Below, piece by piece: positions 1-9,007 of a stretch of 64,000 nucleotides of DNA. Within the stretch, counting starts at the first letter, position 1, and the number at the start of each line of letters is the position of its first letter. Below the pieces are notes generated by a model. The model was not told the DNA's origin, ran no database searches, and was given only the letters and a program-made list of their open reading frames with translations. Made by a program: the position numbers and the translations under genes. The stretch lies in assembly GCF_000420165.1 (NCBI RefSeq), contig NZ_ATUK01000014.1:244787-308786 (forward strand), in the 5' to 3' direction. The stretch is from Thioalkalivibrio sp. AKL19. GTDB lineage: Bacteria; Pseudomonadota; Gammaproteobacteria; Ectothiorhodospirales; Ectothiorhodospiraceae.

Positions 1-754
1 AGCCATCCTTGAAACGGGCCAGCACGATGCGGTTTTCCATCTGCGTCATCTTGGCGCCGGCGTTGATCAGCAGGCCATAGGCCGAACCGGACGACCACGG
101 GGCGTACCAGACGCGACCCGCGCCTTCGCCCACGGAACGCGGCTTGAAGATCATGGAGGCGCCACCGGCGGCGACGACCACCGACTTCGACTTGAAGACG
201 TGGTAGTTGCCGGTGCGCACGTTGAAGCCCACCGCACCGGCCACCCGGTTCTCTTTTGATTCGTCCATCAGGAGATGGGTGACACAGATGCGATTGTAGA
301 TCGTGTCGGCGGACTTCTTGGCCGCCTCGGCCACGATCGGCTTGTAGGACTCGCCGTGGATCATGATCTGCCAGCGGCCTTCACGCTGGTAGGCGCCCGT
401 CTTCGGGTCGCGCATCAGCGGCAGGCCCCATTCCTCGAACTGGTGCACGGTGGAGTCGACGTGGCGCGCCATGTCGAACAGCAAGTCCTCGCGCACCATA
501 CCCATCAGGTCGATACGGGCGTAGCGCACATGGTCCTCGGGGTTGTTCTCGCCCCAGCGGGTCCCCATGTAGCAGTTGATCGCGTACAGGCCCTGGGCCA
601 CCGCACCGGAGCGGTCAATGTTGGCCTTTTCGGCAATCACGACCTTCTTGTCCTGGCCCCAGAAGCGGGCTTCCCAGGCGGCGCCCGTGCCCCCGAGCCC
701 CGCACCACAGACCAGGATGTCGATGTTGTCTTCGACGATTGTCTTGTAGGCCAT
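1..754 (-). CDS. aprA: Adenylylsulfate reductase alpha subunit (partial, 3' end outside window)
   Basis: AprA is the FAD subunit of dissimilatory APS reductase. In sulfur oxidisers it works in reverse, making APS from sulfite and AMP in the cytoplasm. The start ATG (754-752) shares its A with the aprB stop (TGATG), so the pair is translationally coupled. About 251 codons are present; the C-terminal part lies beyond position 1. The N-terminus MAYKTIVEDNIDILVCGAGL contains a dinucleotide-binding GAGLGGTGAA motif, followed by ARFWGQDKKVVIAEKA and YAINCYMGTRWGENNPEDHV, typical of the fumarate-reductase-like flavoprotein fold of AprA. Its position after aprB supports the call. Confidence 0.95.
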   Translation of the reverse strand, partial: MAYKTIVEDNIDILVCGAGLGGTGAAWEARFWGQDKKVVIAEKANIDRSGAVAQGLYAINCYMGTRWGENNPEDHVRYARIDLMGMVREDLLFDMARHVDSTVHQFEEWGLPLMRDPKTGAYQREGRWQIMIHGESYKPIVAEAAKKSADTIYNRICVTHLLMDESKENRVAGAVGFNVRTGNYHVFKSKSVVVAAGGASMIFKPRSVGEGAGRVWYAPWSSGSAYGLLINAGAKMTQMENRIVLARFKDG

Positions 755-1233
755 CAGTAGTACACCCCTTCTTTCAGTTTGAGACCGGCGGCCTCAAGCG
801 TGTGCAGATCCCCCTCATCCATGCGGATGTACTTGGGCTCGTTGAACAGCAGCTGGCTGTCGCGCATCGACTTGTCGGGCGCGGGGACGTCCGCCAGCTG
901 CGGGATGTGCTTGCCCCAGGGCTTGGTGGTAATCGGAGAAAGGAAATTCTTCTCGCGACCATCCCGGAACTTGATCTTCCAGGCGATCGTGCCGCGCTCT
1001 TCGTCGCGGTCGACCCGCACGCTGTGACCCAGTGGCGCAAAATCCGCGTAGCCGCGTACATCAATGGCGTGATGCGGGCAGGCCTTCACGCAGGAATAGC
1101 ACTCCCAGCACATGTTGGGTTCGATGTTGTAGGCGCGACGGGTGGTTTCGTCGATATGCATGATGTCTGACGGGCAGATATCCACGCAGTATCCACAGCC
1201 ATCGCAACGGGTCATGTATACGAAAGTTGGCAT
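754..1233 (-). CDS. aprB: Adenylylsulfate reductase beta subunit
   Basis: This 159-aa ferredoxin-like subunit passes electrons between the AprA flavin and the membrane partner. Two CxxCxxCxxxCP [4Fe-4S] motifs are visible: Cys10/13/16/20 and Cys42/45/48/52, the second as CWECYSCVKACP. The tail (residues 75-159) has the extended segment that wraps around AprA in known structures. A GAGG Shine-Dalgarno sits about 7 nt before the ATG. The gene lies between aprM and aprA in the usual aprMBA order and overlaps aprA by one base. Length is normal for the family. Confidence 0.97.
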   Translation of the reverse strand: MPTFVYMTRCDGCGYCVDICPSDIMHIDETTRRAYNIEPNMCWECYSCVKACPHHAIDVRGYADFAPLGHSVRVDRDEERGTIAWKIKFRDGREKNFLSPITTKPWGKHIPQLADVPAPDKSMRDSQLLFNEPKYIRMDEGDLHTLEAAGLKLKEGVYY

Positions 1234-1271
1234 GGTAGTCCTCGATCGATGCTGGTGTTTGGATAAGTGGC

Positions 1272-2102
1272 TTAGTAGTGGTGGGGCGCTTCACGCTGGA
1301 TACCCTTCCCCATGTCCATCGGCGCGTCGCGCAGCAGTTCCATCGAGTGGCGCTGCTGTTGCTCGGGGTCGTCGCGCGTGAGGGTCGGAAGGTTCTCCGC
1401 GGAGCCGTCGGCCCGGGTAATGCGCTTCTGGTAGGCAGCAGCGGGCTTGAAGAACATGTGCGCGAACTTGGACCAGTAGACCGTCGCGAACAGGGTCGTG
1501 GTGGCCGCGAGGAAGAGCGCGAAGAACAGCCAGCCAAGGGCGCCGGTCCCCTGGGTCAGCGACCAGAGGATGGCGAAGGTCGACATTGCCAGCAGCGACA
1601 CGATGAACAGGTCGGCGCGGACCAGCTGGTACCAGCGCCGACCCTCGGAATACACATCGACGCGGATGAAGAACCAGAACCAGTAGCCACCAAAGGCCAG
1701 CGACAGGGCGCCCAGGTGCCACAGGACCGGCCACACGCCCGCAGCCGGTTCGGTCGCATAACCGAAGATCAGCACGGCGGAGGAGACGACGAACACGATA
1801 AAGCCCCACATCGTGAACAGGTGCGAGGCGCGGCGCTTCGGGTTTTTGAACTCGCCGGAGGTGATGACCTCTTTCCCCAGGGTCTGGACGGCCTGGGAGA
1901 ATTTCTCGCCACCGCTCACGCCGCGGGTCGCATTCTTTTCGGCTTTCTTGGCGTTCTCGAAGAAGTACTGGGCACTCCTCTTGTGCATCATGTCGAGGAT
2001 CGTGCCGACGGCCACCAGAATGACCATGAGCACGACATACGCCTGCATTGCGGCTGGTGGGATAAACGCAGCCAGTTCGGCAAAGGGATTGCTAGTGATC
2101 AC
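1272..2102 (-). CDS. aprM: AprM, putative membrane anchor of APS reductase
   Basis: This 276-aa integral membrane protein starts at GTG 2102, chosen because a strong GAGGAGG (2112-2118) lies 9 nt upstream. A longer in-frame reading to 2138 would put that signal inside the gene. About five hydrophobic segments are seen, including QAYVVLMVILVAVGTI, LFTMWGFIVFVVSSAVLIF and LFIVSLLAMSTFAILW, with a charged C-terminus. In purple sulfur bacteria and Thiobacillus a protein of this kind precedes aprBA and is proposed to link the AprBA flavin/Fe-S electrons to the quinone pool; that role is by analogy. It heads the aprMBA transcription unit. Confidence 0.85.
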   Translation of the reverse strand: MITSNPFAELAAFIPPAAMQAYVVLMVILVAVGTILDMMHKRSAQYFFENAKKAEKNATRGVSGGEKFSQAVQTLGKEVITSGEFKNPKRRASHLFTMWGFIVFVVSSAVLIFGYATEPAAGVWPVLWHLGALSLAFGGYWFWFFIRVDVYSEGRRWYQLVRADLFIVSLLAMSTFAILWSLTQGTGALGWLFFALFLAATTTLFATVYWSKFAHMFFKPAAAYQKRITRADGSAENLPTLTRDDPEQQQRHSMELLRDAPMDMGKGIQREAPHHY

Positions 2103-2614
2103 GGCGTCAGGCCTCCTCAGAGTGTCCAATTGGCACACCGAGTCTGTGCCAACTCGATCTTGCGCTTCAAATCAAACTTGCTTGCCGGCGCATAAATTAA
2201 ACCTATTAGGTCATATGCTTATTTATGGAAACGCTAATCTAGGGTCGCGGGAGGCATCACGGGAACGGCCGCGGACACCGGATGATGCCGGGGCGCGCGA
2301 GGGCCGCATTGACGCGCACAAGGCGGGGGTCGCGGGCGTGCGGCGGGGGACCCGATGGGGGCTCAAGCCAAGCGGCGAGTCGTTGCGTATAACCTGACCG
2401 GGTGCCGGCTCGCGCCGGGCCACGCAGGAGGCGCCCGGGTTAAGGGGTCAAGAAACCCGGCCCTTTATGGACTATCTTGTGCTACGTTCGGGGGCGATTC
2501 CGCAGAACGCCGGCCACGCGGCCGACTGAACGAATGCGGCCCGGACCACATCCGGCGGCCCATGCCGCCCTACCCATGCAGCCCACATCCAGCGTCGGCA
2601 GGAGATAAAGCCCC
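2103..2614. promoter_or_regulatory. Divergent intergenic region between aprMBA and sat
   Basis: These 512 bases separate the divergent aprMBA and sat genes and hold no convincing gene. A sharp AT-rich block at about 2170-2230, in otherwise GC-rich DNA, is the most likely promoter zone for aprMBA. No clean -35/-10 pair could be assigned. The sat end carries the ribosome site GGCAGGAGATAAAG just before the ATG. The size suits a shared control region for the sulfite/APS pathway, which is inference. Confidence 0.45.
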
Positions 2615-3808
2615 ATGATCAAACCGCACGGTGCAGACACCCTGAAGCCCCTGTTCGTATACGACCCCGATCGACACCATGCCCTTTTGCAAGAGGCGGA
2701 GACCCTCCCCTCCGTGGTGATCAGTTCCGCGGCCGCCGGCAATGCCGTAATGATGGGCGGCGGCTATTTCACGCCGCTCACCGGCTTCATGAATGTGGCG
2801 GATGCCGTGAGTTGCGCCGAGAACATGCGGACCACCAGTGGTCTCTTTTTCCCGGTCCCGATCGTCAACCTACTGGAAGACGCCGACGCAATCCGCGGGG
2901 CCAAGCGCATCGCGCTGCGCGATCCGAATATGGAGGGGAACCCGGTGCTCGCCATTCAGGAGGTCGAAGCGATCGAGGAGTTCACGCCGGAGCAGATGGA
3001 GGCCATGACCCGGAAGGTCTATGGCACGACCGACATGGAACACCCCGGTGTTGCCGCCTTCAACAGCGTCGGTCGCGTCTGCGTCTCCGGGCCCATCGAG
3101 GTCCTGCATTTCTCGTACTTCCAGGACGACTTCCCCGACACCTTCCGCACGGCCGTGGAGATTCGCAACGAAATCAGCGAACGCGGCTGGAACCGGGTGG
3201 TCGCGTTCCAGACGCGAAACCCGATGCACCGCGCCCACGAAGAGCTGTGCCGGATGGCGATGGAGCAGCTGGACGCCGACGGGATTGTGATCCACATGCT
3301 GCTGGGCAAGCTCAAGCCCGGAGACATCCCGGCCCCGGTGCGCGACGCCGCCATTCGCAAGATGGCCGAACTCTACTTCCCCCCGAACACGGTGATGATC
3401 ACCGGGTATGGCTTCGACATGCTCTATGCGGGCCCCCGCGAGGCAGTCCTTCATGCACTGTTCCGGCAGAACATGGGAGCGACCCACTTCATCATCGGCC
3501 GCGACCACGCCGGGGTCGGCGACTACTACGGGCCGTTCGATGCCCAGACCATTTTCGATACCGAGGTCCCGGACGATGCCCTGGAGATCGAGATCTTTCG
3601 CGCCGACCACACGGCCTATTCGAAGAAGCTCGACCGCGTCGTCATGATGTGCGACGCACCCGACCACACGAAGGAGGACTTCGTGCTGCTATCCGGCACC
3701 AAGGTGCGCGAGATGCTGGGACGCGGGGAGGCGCCCCCGGTCGAGTTCTCCCGCCCGGAAGTGGCGAAAATCCTGATGGAGTACTACCAGGGAATCAACC
3801 AGCAGTAG
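2615..3808 (+). CDS. sat: ATP sulfurylase (sulfate adenylyltransferase, dissimilatory type)
   Basis: This homomeric 397-aa Sat converts APS and PPi to ATP and sulfate in the oxidative direction, giving substrate-level phosphorylation. The active-site signature QTRNPMHRAHE is at residues 199-209 and GRDHAG at 295-300; both are hallmarks of the Sat family rather than of CysD/CysN. An AGGAG site precedes the ATG. It is divergent from aprMBA, the usual partner set in sulfur oxidisers. A hairpin downstream ends the unit. Length matches bacterial and archaeal dissimilatory Sat proteins. Confidence 0.97.
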   Translation: MIKPHGADTLKPLFVYDPDRHHALLQEAETLPSVVISSAAAGNAVMMGGGYFTPLTGFMNVADAVSCAENMRTTSGLFFPVPIVNLLEDADAIRGAKRIALRDPNMEGNPVLAIQEVEAIEEFTPEQMEAMTRKVYGTTDMEHPGVAAFNSVGRVCVSGPIEVLHFSYFQDDFPDTFRTAVEIRNEISERGWNRVVAFQTRNPMHRAHEELCRMAMEQLDADGIVIHMLLGKLKPGDIPAPVRDAAIRKMAELYFPPNTVMITGYGFDMLYAGPREAVLHALFRQNMGATHFIIGRDHAGVGDYYGPFDAQTIFDTEVPDDALEIEIFRADHTAYSKKLDRVVMMCDAPDHTKEDFVLLSGTKVREMLGRGEAPPVEFSRPEVAKILMEYYQGINQQ

Positions 3809-3853
3809 CGCTGGCGGCCCCTCAACACGCCGCCTTCGGACACACGCAGGCCA

Positions 3854-3888
3854 ATTGCTGCCGCAGCACCCGCTGCTGCGGCAGCAAT
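3854..3888. terminator. Bidirectional hairpin between sat and the CBS gene
   Basis: A perfect 14-bp inverted repeat, ATTGCTGCCGCAGC (3854-3867) and its complement (3875-3888), with a 7-nt loop lies between convergent genes. There is no long T run, so its use as a terminator is inferred from position and stem strength. Confidence 0.7.
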
Positions 3889-3905
3889 CCCTGCCTGACC
3901 GTGGA

Positions 3906-4508
3906 CTAATAGGCCTTGGACAAGGTCGCCTGGATCTGCGCGAAGGTCCGCGCGACATCGAATGTCTGCACCTGGATTCCCAGCTGGCGACCAATCTGCG
4001 TAGCCGAGAACATCCCCCGGATACGGGCTTCCCCGGTCTGCGGATCTCGCTGCCCGACCAGCGCGTGCTGACGCCCCCAGTCCTTCAGGGTCGCGACGAT
4101 GTCGGCCACGTCGGCCTGCATGACACGCTGCATGTCCAGAAGGTCGATATCATCCACCGGAACCATCAGGTCACGCACCCTCAGGTCCTCGTGCCGCATC
4201 CCGCGCTCGTTCACCATCTGGATCGGGCGTTCGCCCTGCGTATCGCGCGCCGTGATCAGGCCGAGCACGCGCTCCGAGTCGACCACGATCAACAGCCGCA
4301 CACCCTTGGCAATCATCTGCTCGGTCGCCTGGTTCAGCGTCGCCTCGGGCCCAATGGTCGCAACCGGAACCCGGCGAAAGTCCGTCATCACGCACAGCGC
4401 GGACGATGCCAGCGTGACCTGGGGGTCCTCCTCCGTAACCTGCTGGAGACCGGTCCCGGGCGATGCCTTGCTCGACGGTAGGGGTTTGTGCGGGAATTCT
4501 GCTGTCAT
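3906..4508 (-). CDS. CBS-domain protein
   Basis: This soluble 200-aa protein has two CBS motifs: roughly residues 45-95 (VPVATIGPEATLNQATEQMI and RLLIVVDSERVLGLITARD) and 110-190 (VRDLMVPVDDIDLLDMQRV and RIRGMFSATQIGRQLGI). CBS pairs usually bind adenine nucleotides and act as energy sensors. No catalytic domain is attached, so the partner is unknown. A GGAGAG Shine-Dalgarno lies about 8 nt before the ATG. Its place between sat and soe suggests a possible link to AMP/ATP status of sulfur oxidation, which is inference. Confidence 0.8.
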   Translation of the reverse strand: MTAEFPHKPLPSSKASPGTGLQQVTEEDPQVTLASSALCVMTDFRRVPVATIGPEATLNQATEQMIAKGVRLLIVVDSERVLGLITARDTQGERPIQMVNERGMRHEDLRVRDLMVPVDDIDLLDMQRVMQADVADIVATLKDWGRQHALVGQRDPQTGEARIRGMFSATQIGRQLGIQVQTFDVARTFAQIQATLSKAY

Positions 4509-4642
4509 CGCGTTCTCTCCATCCAGGGTGGGAACCTAGACGATGCCCTGACACGCACCCGCTGACAAGCCGGTCCCGCGATCAGGGGTGGAACAGGCAC
4601 CAACAGCGAACCACGACCCAGCGGTGCTCGATTGCGGCGGAT

Positions 4643-5170
4643 TCAGGCCGCATCTTCCTCCGGCGTCGACCGGATCTTGAACTCCATGCTTTCGAGGTCG
4701 CCGAGCGCCCAGGTCGCCTCGGGCGCCCCGAGACCGGCTACGGTGCCGGGATTCACGAGCCAGGTGGAACCACCCTTCACATGGGGCTGCTGGCGGATCT
4801 CGGTCTCGTGACTGTGCCCGCAACAGACGAGGTCGTAGTCACCCGTACAGGCCATCGCATGGGCGTAATGGGGATAGTGCGTAACGAAGATACGCCGGCC
4901 ACCGAGCGTGATGGTGGCGTCCAGCCCGTAGTAATGGAGCAGGCCGTCGGACTGGTGGGCGATGCGCGAGATCGCGACCGGGTCGCCCAGGTTGTTGCCG
5001 TGCACCGCATGGATCGGGACACCCAGCTTCAGCGAGGCGCGCAGCGTATTCCCGCCAATCACGTCACCACAATGGATGACCGCCTCGGCGCCGTCGGCAA
5101 TGCCGGCCTCGATGGCACGGGCCAGCATCGGGCCGCGGTCGTGACTGTCGGAAACAATGCATACCTTCAT
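4643..5170 (-). CDS. YfcE/MJ0936-family metallophosphoesterase
   Basis: This is a small calcineurin-like phosphodiesterase of about 175 aa. Metal-binding motifs are clear: SDSHDR near the N-terminus, HCGDVIGG, HGNNLGD, FVTHYPHY and CGHSHETE, followed by LVNPGTV. That order is standard for the YfcE/MJ0936 phosphodiesterase group. The ATG at 5170 (MKVCIVSDSHD) is preferred over a GTG three codons upstream because family members begin this way and an AAGG lies about 10 nt before it. The physiological substrate is not known. It is transcribed away from soeA. Confidence 0.85.
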   Translation of the reverse strand: MKVCIVSDSHDRGPMLARAIEAGIADGAEAVIHCGDVIGGNTLRASLKLGVPIHAVHGNNLGDPVAISRIAHQSDGLLHYYGLDATITLGGRRIFVTHYPHYAHAMACTGDYDLVCCGHSHETEIRQQPHVKGGSTWLVNPGTVAGLGAPEATWALGDLESMEFKIRSTPEEDAA

Positions 5171-5397
5171 GGGGTTCACGCGCCTTTGTTGTCAAGCTAC
5201 TGGCTCGAAACCATAACACTGCGGCGCCCATCCTCGCGTCCCGGTCGTGCCCGGGCCTGTAAAAACAGGCCGCGAAGATCGCACTCGAAACGCCTTGTGG
5301 TGGGCACCCCGGAACTGCATAGTGGGGGCAACCCCGAAGGAATTAAGGGGTTTTGCAGTATATCGCGATTGTCTAACTTTCAAGGCGTTGACGATTT

Positions 5398-8262
5398 ATG
5401 GCACAGACCCCTTCGCACGAAATCAAGAACACCACCTGTTACATGTGCGCCTGCCGTTGCGGCATCCGGGTGCACCTGCGTGACGGGGAGGTGCGCTACA
5501 TCGATGGCAACCCCGAGCACCCCATCAACGAGGGGGTCATCTGCGCCAAGGGTGCCTCCGGGATCATGAAACAGCACTCGCCCGCGCGGCTGACCCAGCC
5601 CCTGCGGCGCAAGGCCGGTGCCGAACGGGGCGACGGAGAATTCGAGCCGATCTCCTGGGAGGAGACCTTCGAGATCCTTGCCGAACGGCTCGGGCATATC
5701 CGCGAGACCGACCCGAAGCGCTTCGCGCTGTTTACCGGGCGCGACCAGATGCAGGCCCTGACCGGGCTGTTCGCCAAGCAATTCGGCACCCCCAACTACG
5801 CCGCGCACGGCGGCTTCTGCTCGGTCAACATGGCCGCCGGCATGATCTACACCATCGGTGGCTCGTTCTGGGAGTTCGGCGGGCCCGACCTCGAGCGCTC
5901 CAAGCTGTTCGTGATGATCGGCACCGCCGAGGACCACCACTCGAACCCGCTCAAGGTCGCGATCTCCAAGTTCAAGCGCCAGGGCGGACGCTTCATTTCC
6001 ATCAACCCGGTGCGCACGGGCTATTCCGCCATCGCGGACGAATGGGTCCCGATCCGTCCGGGCACCGACGGCGCCCTGCTGCTGGCCCTGATCCACGAGA
6101 TCATGAGCAAGGGCCTGTACGACCGCGACTTCCTGGTGCGGTACAGCAACGCCGGTCAGCTGGTGAACATGGACGAGGACAGCGACGCCTTCGGGATGTT
6201 CCTGCGCGCCGACGCACCACCGGCGGAGGGCTGTTACGACGCGCAGGACCAGCTCTGGTGGGACCGCAAAACAGGCCGCCCGGTGCAAACCCATACCCCG
6301 GGCGCGGACCCCTATCTACTGGGTGAATTCACCCTGCAAGACGGCACCCGCACCAAGCCCGCATTCCAGCTGCTGCAGGACCGGGTCGCGGAATACACGC
6401 CCGAGTGGGCGGAACGCATCACCGGCATCTCGGCCGAGGATATCCGGCGCCTGGCCCACGAGATGGGGGTGACCGCCCGCGACCAGCGGATCGAGCTCCC
6501 CATCGCCTGGACCGATTCCTGGGGCGAAGAACACGAGTCGGTCACCGGCAATCCGGTCTCTTTCCACGCCATGCGCGGCCTGGCAGCGCACTCGAACGGA
6601 TTTCACACAATCCGCTCCCTGTCGATCCTGATGTCGCTGCTGGGCACCATCGACCGCCCCGGCGGTTTCCGCCACAAGGCGCCGTTCCCGCGTCCGATCC
6701 CACCCTGCGCCCGCACCCCGAAGGGGCCGGAAGGCGTGCAGCCCGGCAAGCCGCTGGACGGCATGGTACTCGGCTGGCCAGCGGACCCGGATGACCTGTT
6801 CGTGGACGACAAGGGCGAGCCCGTACGACTCGACAAGGCCTTCTCCTGGGAATACCCGCTGGCCGTGCACGGCATGATGCACAACGCCATCACCAACGCC
6901 TGGCGCGGGGACCCCTACCCGATCGACACCCTGCTGATCTTCATGGCCAACATGGCGTGGAACTCGACCATGAACACGGAAGAGGTCCGCAAGATGCTGA
7001 ACGACAAGGACGACAACGGGGAATACAAGATCCCGTTCCTGGTTGTGGCGGACGCCTTCCAGTCCGAGATGACGGCCTTTGCCGACCTGATCCTGCCGGA
7101 CACCACATACCTCGAGCGCCACGACGTGATGTCCATGCTCGACCGCCCGATCTCTGAATTCGACGGCCCGGTGGACTCGGTGCGCATCCCGGTGGTGCCG
7201 CCGAAGGGCGAGTGCAAGCCGTTCCAGGAAGTCCTGATCGAACTGGGTTCGCGCCTGAAACTGCCGGCGTTCGTGAACGAGAAGGGCGACCGCAAATTCC
7301 GCGACTACCCGGACTTCGTGGTCAACTACGAAACCGAACCGGGCTCGGGCATCGGCTTCCTCGCCGGCTGGCGCGGCAAGGGCGGCGAGAAATCCCTGCG
7401 CGGCGAACCCAATCCCAACCAGTGGGAGATGTACGCCCAGAACAACTGCGTATTCCAGTACGAGCTGCCACGCAGCTACCAATACATGCGCAACTGGAAC
7501 AAGGGTTATCTCGAGTGGTCGCAGCGCAACCGCATTACGCGCTTTGGCGAGCCAATCCTGATTCACCTCTACTCCGAGGTGCTGATGAAGTTCCGCGCCG
7601 CGGCCCAGGGCAAGGGCCCATCGCGCAAGGCGCCCGCACACCTGGCCAAGCGGGTCGAGACCTTCTTCGATCCGCTGCCGTTCTACTACGACCCACTGGA
7701 ATACCAGTCCACCAACAAGCACACCTACCCGCTGGCCGCCATCACCCAGCGTCCGATGGCGATGTACCACTCCTGGGACTCCCAGAACGCCTGGCTGCGT
7801 CAGATCCACGCGCACAACCTGCTGTACGTGAACGCGCGTACCGCGCATGCCGCCGGGATCCAGGACGAAGACTGGATCTGGGTGGAGAGTCAGTGGGGCC
7901 GGGTGCGCTGCATGGCCAAGTACTCCGAGGCGGTGGAACCCGGTACGGTCTGGACCTGGAATGCCATCGGCAAGGCCTCGGGTGCCTGGAACCTGACCCC
8001 GCGCGCCAACGAGTCGCGCAAGGGCTTCCTGCTCAACCACCTGATCTCCGAGGAGCTGCCGAGTGACGACGGCCCGATCTCCAACTCCGACCCGGTGACC
8101 GGTCAGGCGGCCTGGTATGACGTCCGCGTACGCATCTACAAGGCCGAAGAAGGGGAGCCGCAGGAGACCTCACCCCAGTTCAAGGCCCTCAAACCGTACC
8201 CCGGCCAGTCCACGCGGGCACGTGTTTTGAACTTCTTTGCGGGCCTAGGAGGCAAGAAATGA
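5398..8262 (+). CDS. soeA: Sulfite dehydrogenase molybdopterin subunit SoeA
   Basis: This 954-aa molybdopterin oxidoreductase of the DMSO-reductase superfamily has an N-terminal [4Fe-4S] site formed by Cys14, Cys17, Cys21 and Cys49 (TTCYMCACRCG and GVICAKG). No twin-arginine signal is present, so it should be cytoplasmic, as for the Allochromatium SoeABC complex that oxidises sulfite directly. A Fe-S subunit and a DmsC/NrfD-like anchor follow. Distinguishing SoeA from thiosulfate or polysulfide reductase subunits rests on the lack of a Tat signal and the sulfur-oxidation context. The stop overlaps the soeB start (ATGA). Confidence 0.88.
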   Translation: MAQTPSHEIKNTTCYMCACRCGIRVHLRDGEVRYIDGNPEHPINEGVICAKGASGIMKQHSPARLTQPLRRKAGAERGDGEFEPISWEETFEILAERLGHIRETDPKRFALFTGRDQMQALTGLFAKQFGTPNYAAHGGFCSVNMAAGMIYTIGGSFWEFGGPDLERSKLFVMIGTAEDHHSNPLKVAISKFKRQGGRFISINPVRTGYSAIADEWVPIRPGTDGALLLALIHEIMSKGLYDRDFLVRYSNAGQLVNMDEDSDAFGMFLRADAPPAEGCYDAQDQLWWDRKTGRPVQTHTPGADPYLLGEFTLQDGTRTKPAFQLLQDRVAEYTPEWAERITGISAEDIRRLAHEMGVTARDQRIELPIAWTDSWGEEHESVTGNPVSFHAMRGLAAHSNGFHTIRSLSILMSLLGTIDRPGGFRHKAPFPRPIPPCARTPKGPEGVQPGKPLDGMVLGWPADPDDLFVDDKGEPVRLDKAFSWEYPLAVHGMMHNAITNAWRGDPYPIDTLLIFMANMAWNSTMNTEEVRKMLNDKDDNGEYKIPFLVVADAFQSEMTAFADLILPDTTYLERHDVMSMLDRPISEFDGPVDSVRIPVVPPKGECKPFQEVLIELGSRLKLPAFVNEKGDRKFRDYPDFVVNYETEPGSGIGFLAGWRGKGGEKSLRGEPNPNQWEMYAQNNCVFQYELPRSYQYMRNWNKGYLEWSQRNRITRFGEPILIHLYSEVLMKFRAAAQGKGPSRKAPAHLAKRVETFFDPLPFYYDPLEYQSTNKHTYPLAAITQRPMAMYHSWDSQNAWLRQIHAHNLLYVNARTAHAAGIQDEDWIWVESQWGRVRCMAKYSEAVEPGTVWTWNAIGKASGAWNLTPRANESRKGFLLNHLISEELPSDDGPISNSDPVTGQAAWYDVRVRIYKAEEGEPQETSPQFKALKPYPGQSTRARVLNFFAGLGGKK

Positions 8263-8990
8263 CCCAACTCGCCCTCGTCATCGATCTCAACGTATGCGTG
8301 GGCTGCCACGCCTGCGTGACCAGCTGCAAGGAATGGAACACCTCCGGCGATGCCGGCCCACTGGTCGACCAGAACCCCTACGACGCGGACCCCACCGGTA
8401 CCTTCTTCAACCGCGTACAGAGTTTCGAGGTCGGCGAGTATCCGAACACCGAGACGGTGCACTTTCCCAAGTCCTGTCTGCATTGCGAGGAACCCCCGTG
8501 CGTACCGGTTTGCCCGACCGGGGCTTCCTACAAGCGCGAGTCCGACGGCATCGTGCTGGTCGACTACGACAAGTGCATCGGCTGCAAGTACTGCTCCTGG
8601 GCCTGCCCCTACGGCGTGCGCGAGGTGGATGCCGAACGCAAGGTGATGACCAAGTGCACCCTGTGCGTGGACCGCATCTACAACGAGGAACTGCCGGAGT
8701 GGGATCGCAAGCCGGCCTGCGTGCGGGCCTGTCCGACCAATGCGCGCCTGTACGGCGACATTCATGACCCCGAATCGGTGGTCTCGAAGGCGATCCGCGA
8801 GGCCGGGGGCTATCAGCTGATGCCCGAGTGGGGGACCAAACCGGCGAACCACTACCTGCCGCGCCGCAAGACGCACGTCACCATCCGCGAGGACGAGGTG
8901 GAACGCGCCGACAACCCGCTGAAGATCGACAGCCAGCTACCCAAGCCCGGGCAGGAAGAACCCTCGCTCGACGACGTCACCAGCTGGTAA
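8259..8990 (+). CDS. soeB: Sulfite dehydrogenase iron-sulfur subunit SoeB
   Basis: This 243-aa four-cluster ferredoxin subunit transfers electrons from SoeA to the membrane subunit. Four Cys-rich motifs appear in order: CVGCHACVTSC (Cys13-23), CLHCEEPPCVPVCP, CIGCKYCSWACP and CTLCVDR with a later CVRACP, the DmsB/PhsB arrangement. The start overlaps the soeA stop by four bases, implying coupled translation. The C-terminal 40 residues are charged and less conserved in appearance. It lies 17 nt upstream of soeC. Confidence 0.92.
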   Translation: MTQLALVIDLNVCVGCHACVTSCKEWNTSGDAGPLVDQNPYDADPTGTFFNRVQSFEVGEYPNTETVHFPKSCLHCEEPPCVPVCPTGASYKRESDGIVLVDYDKCIGCKYCSWACPYGVREVDAERKVMTKCTLCVDRIYNEELPEWDRKPACVRACPTNARLYGDIHDPESVVSKAIREAGGYQLMPEWGTKPANHYLPRRKTHVTIREDEVERADNPLKIDSQLPKPGQEEPSLDDVTSW

Positions 8991-9007
8991 ACAGGGACGA
9001 ACACGTT

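Noticed and set aside
5380..8040. Minus-strand open frames opposite soeA
   Set aside because: Soe subunits on the plus strand have full Fe-S and molybdopterin features; the antisense frames have no motifs.
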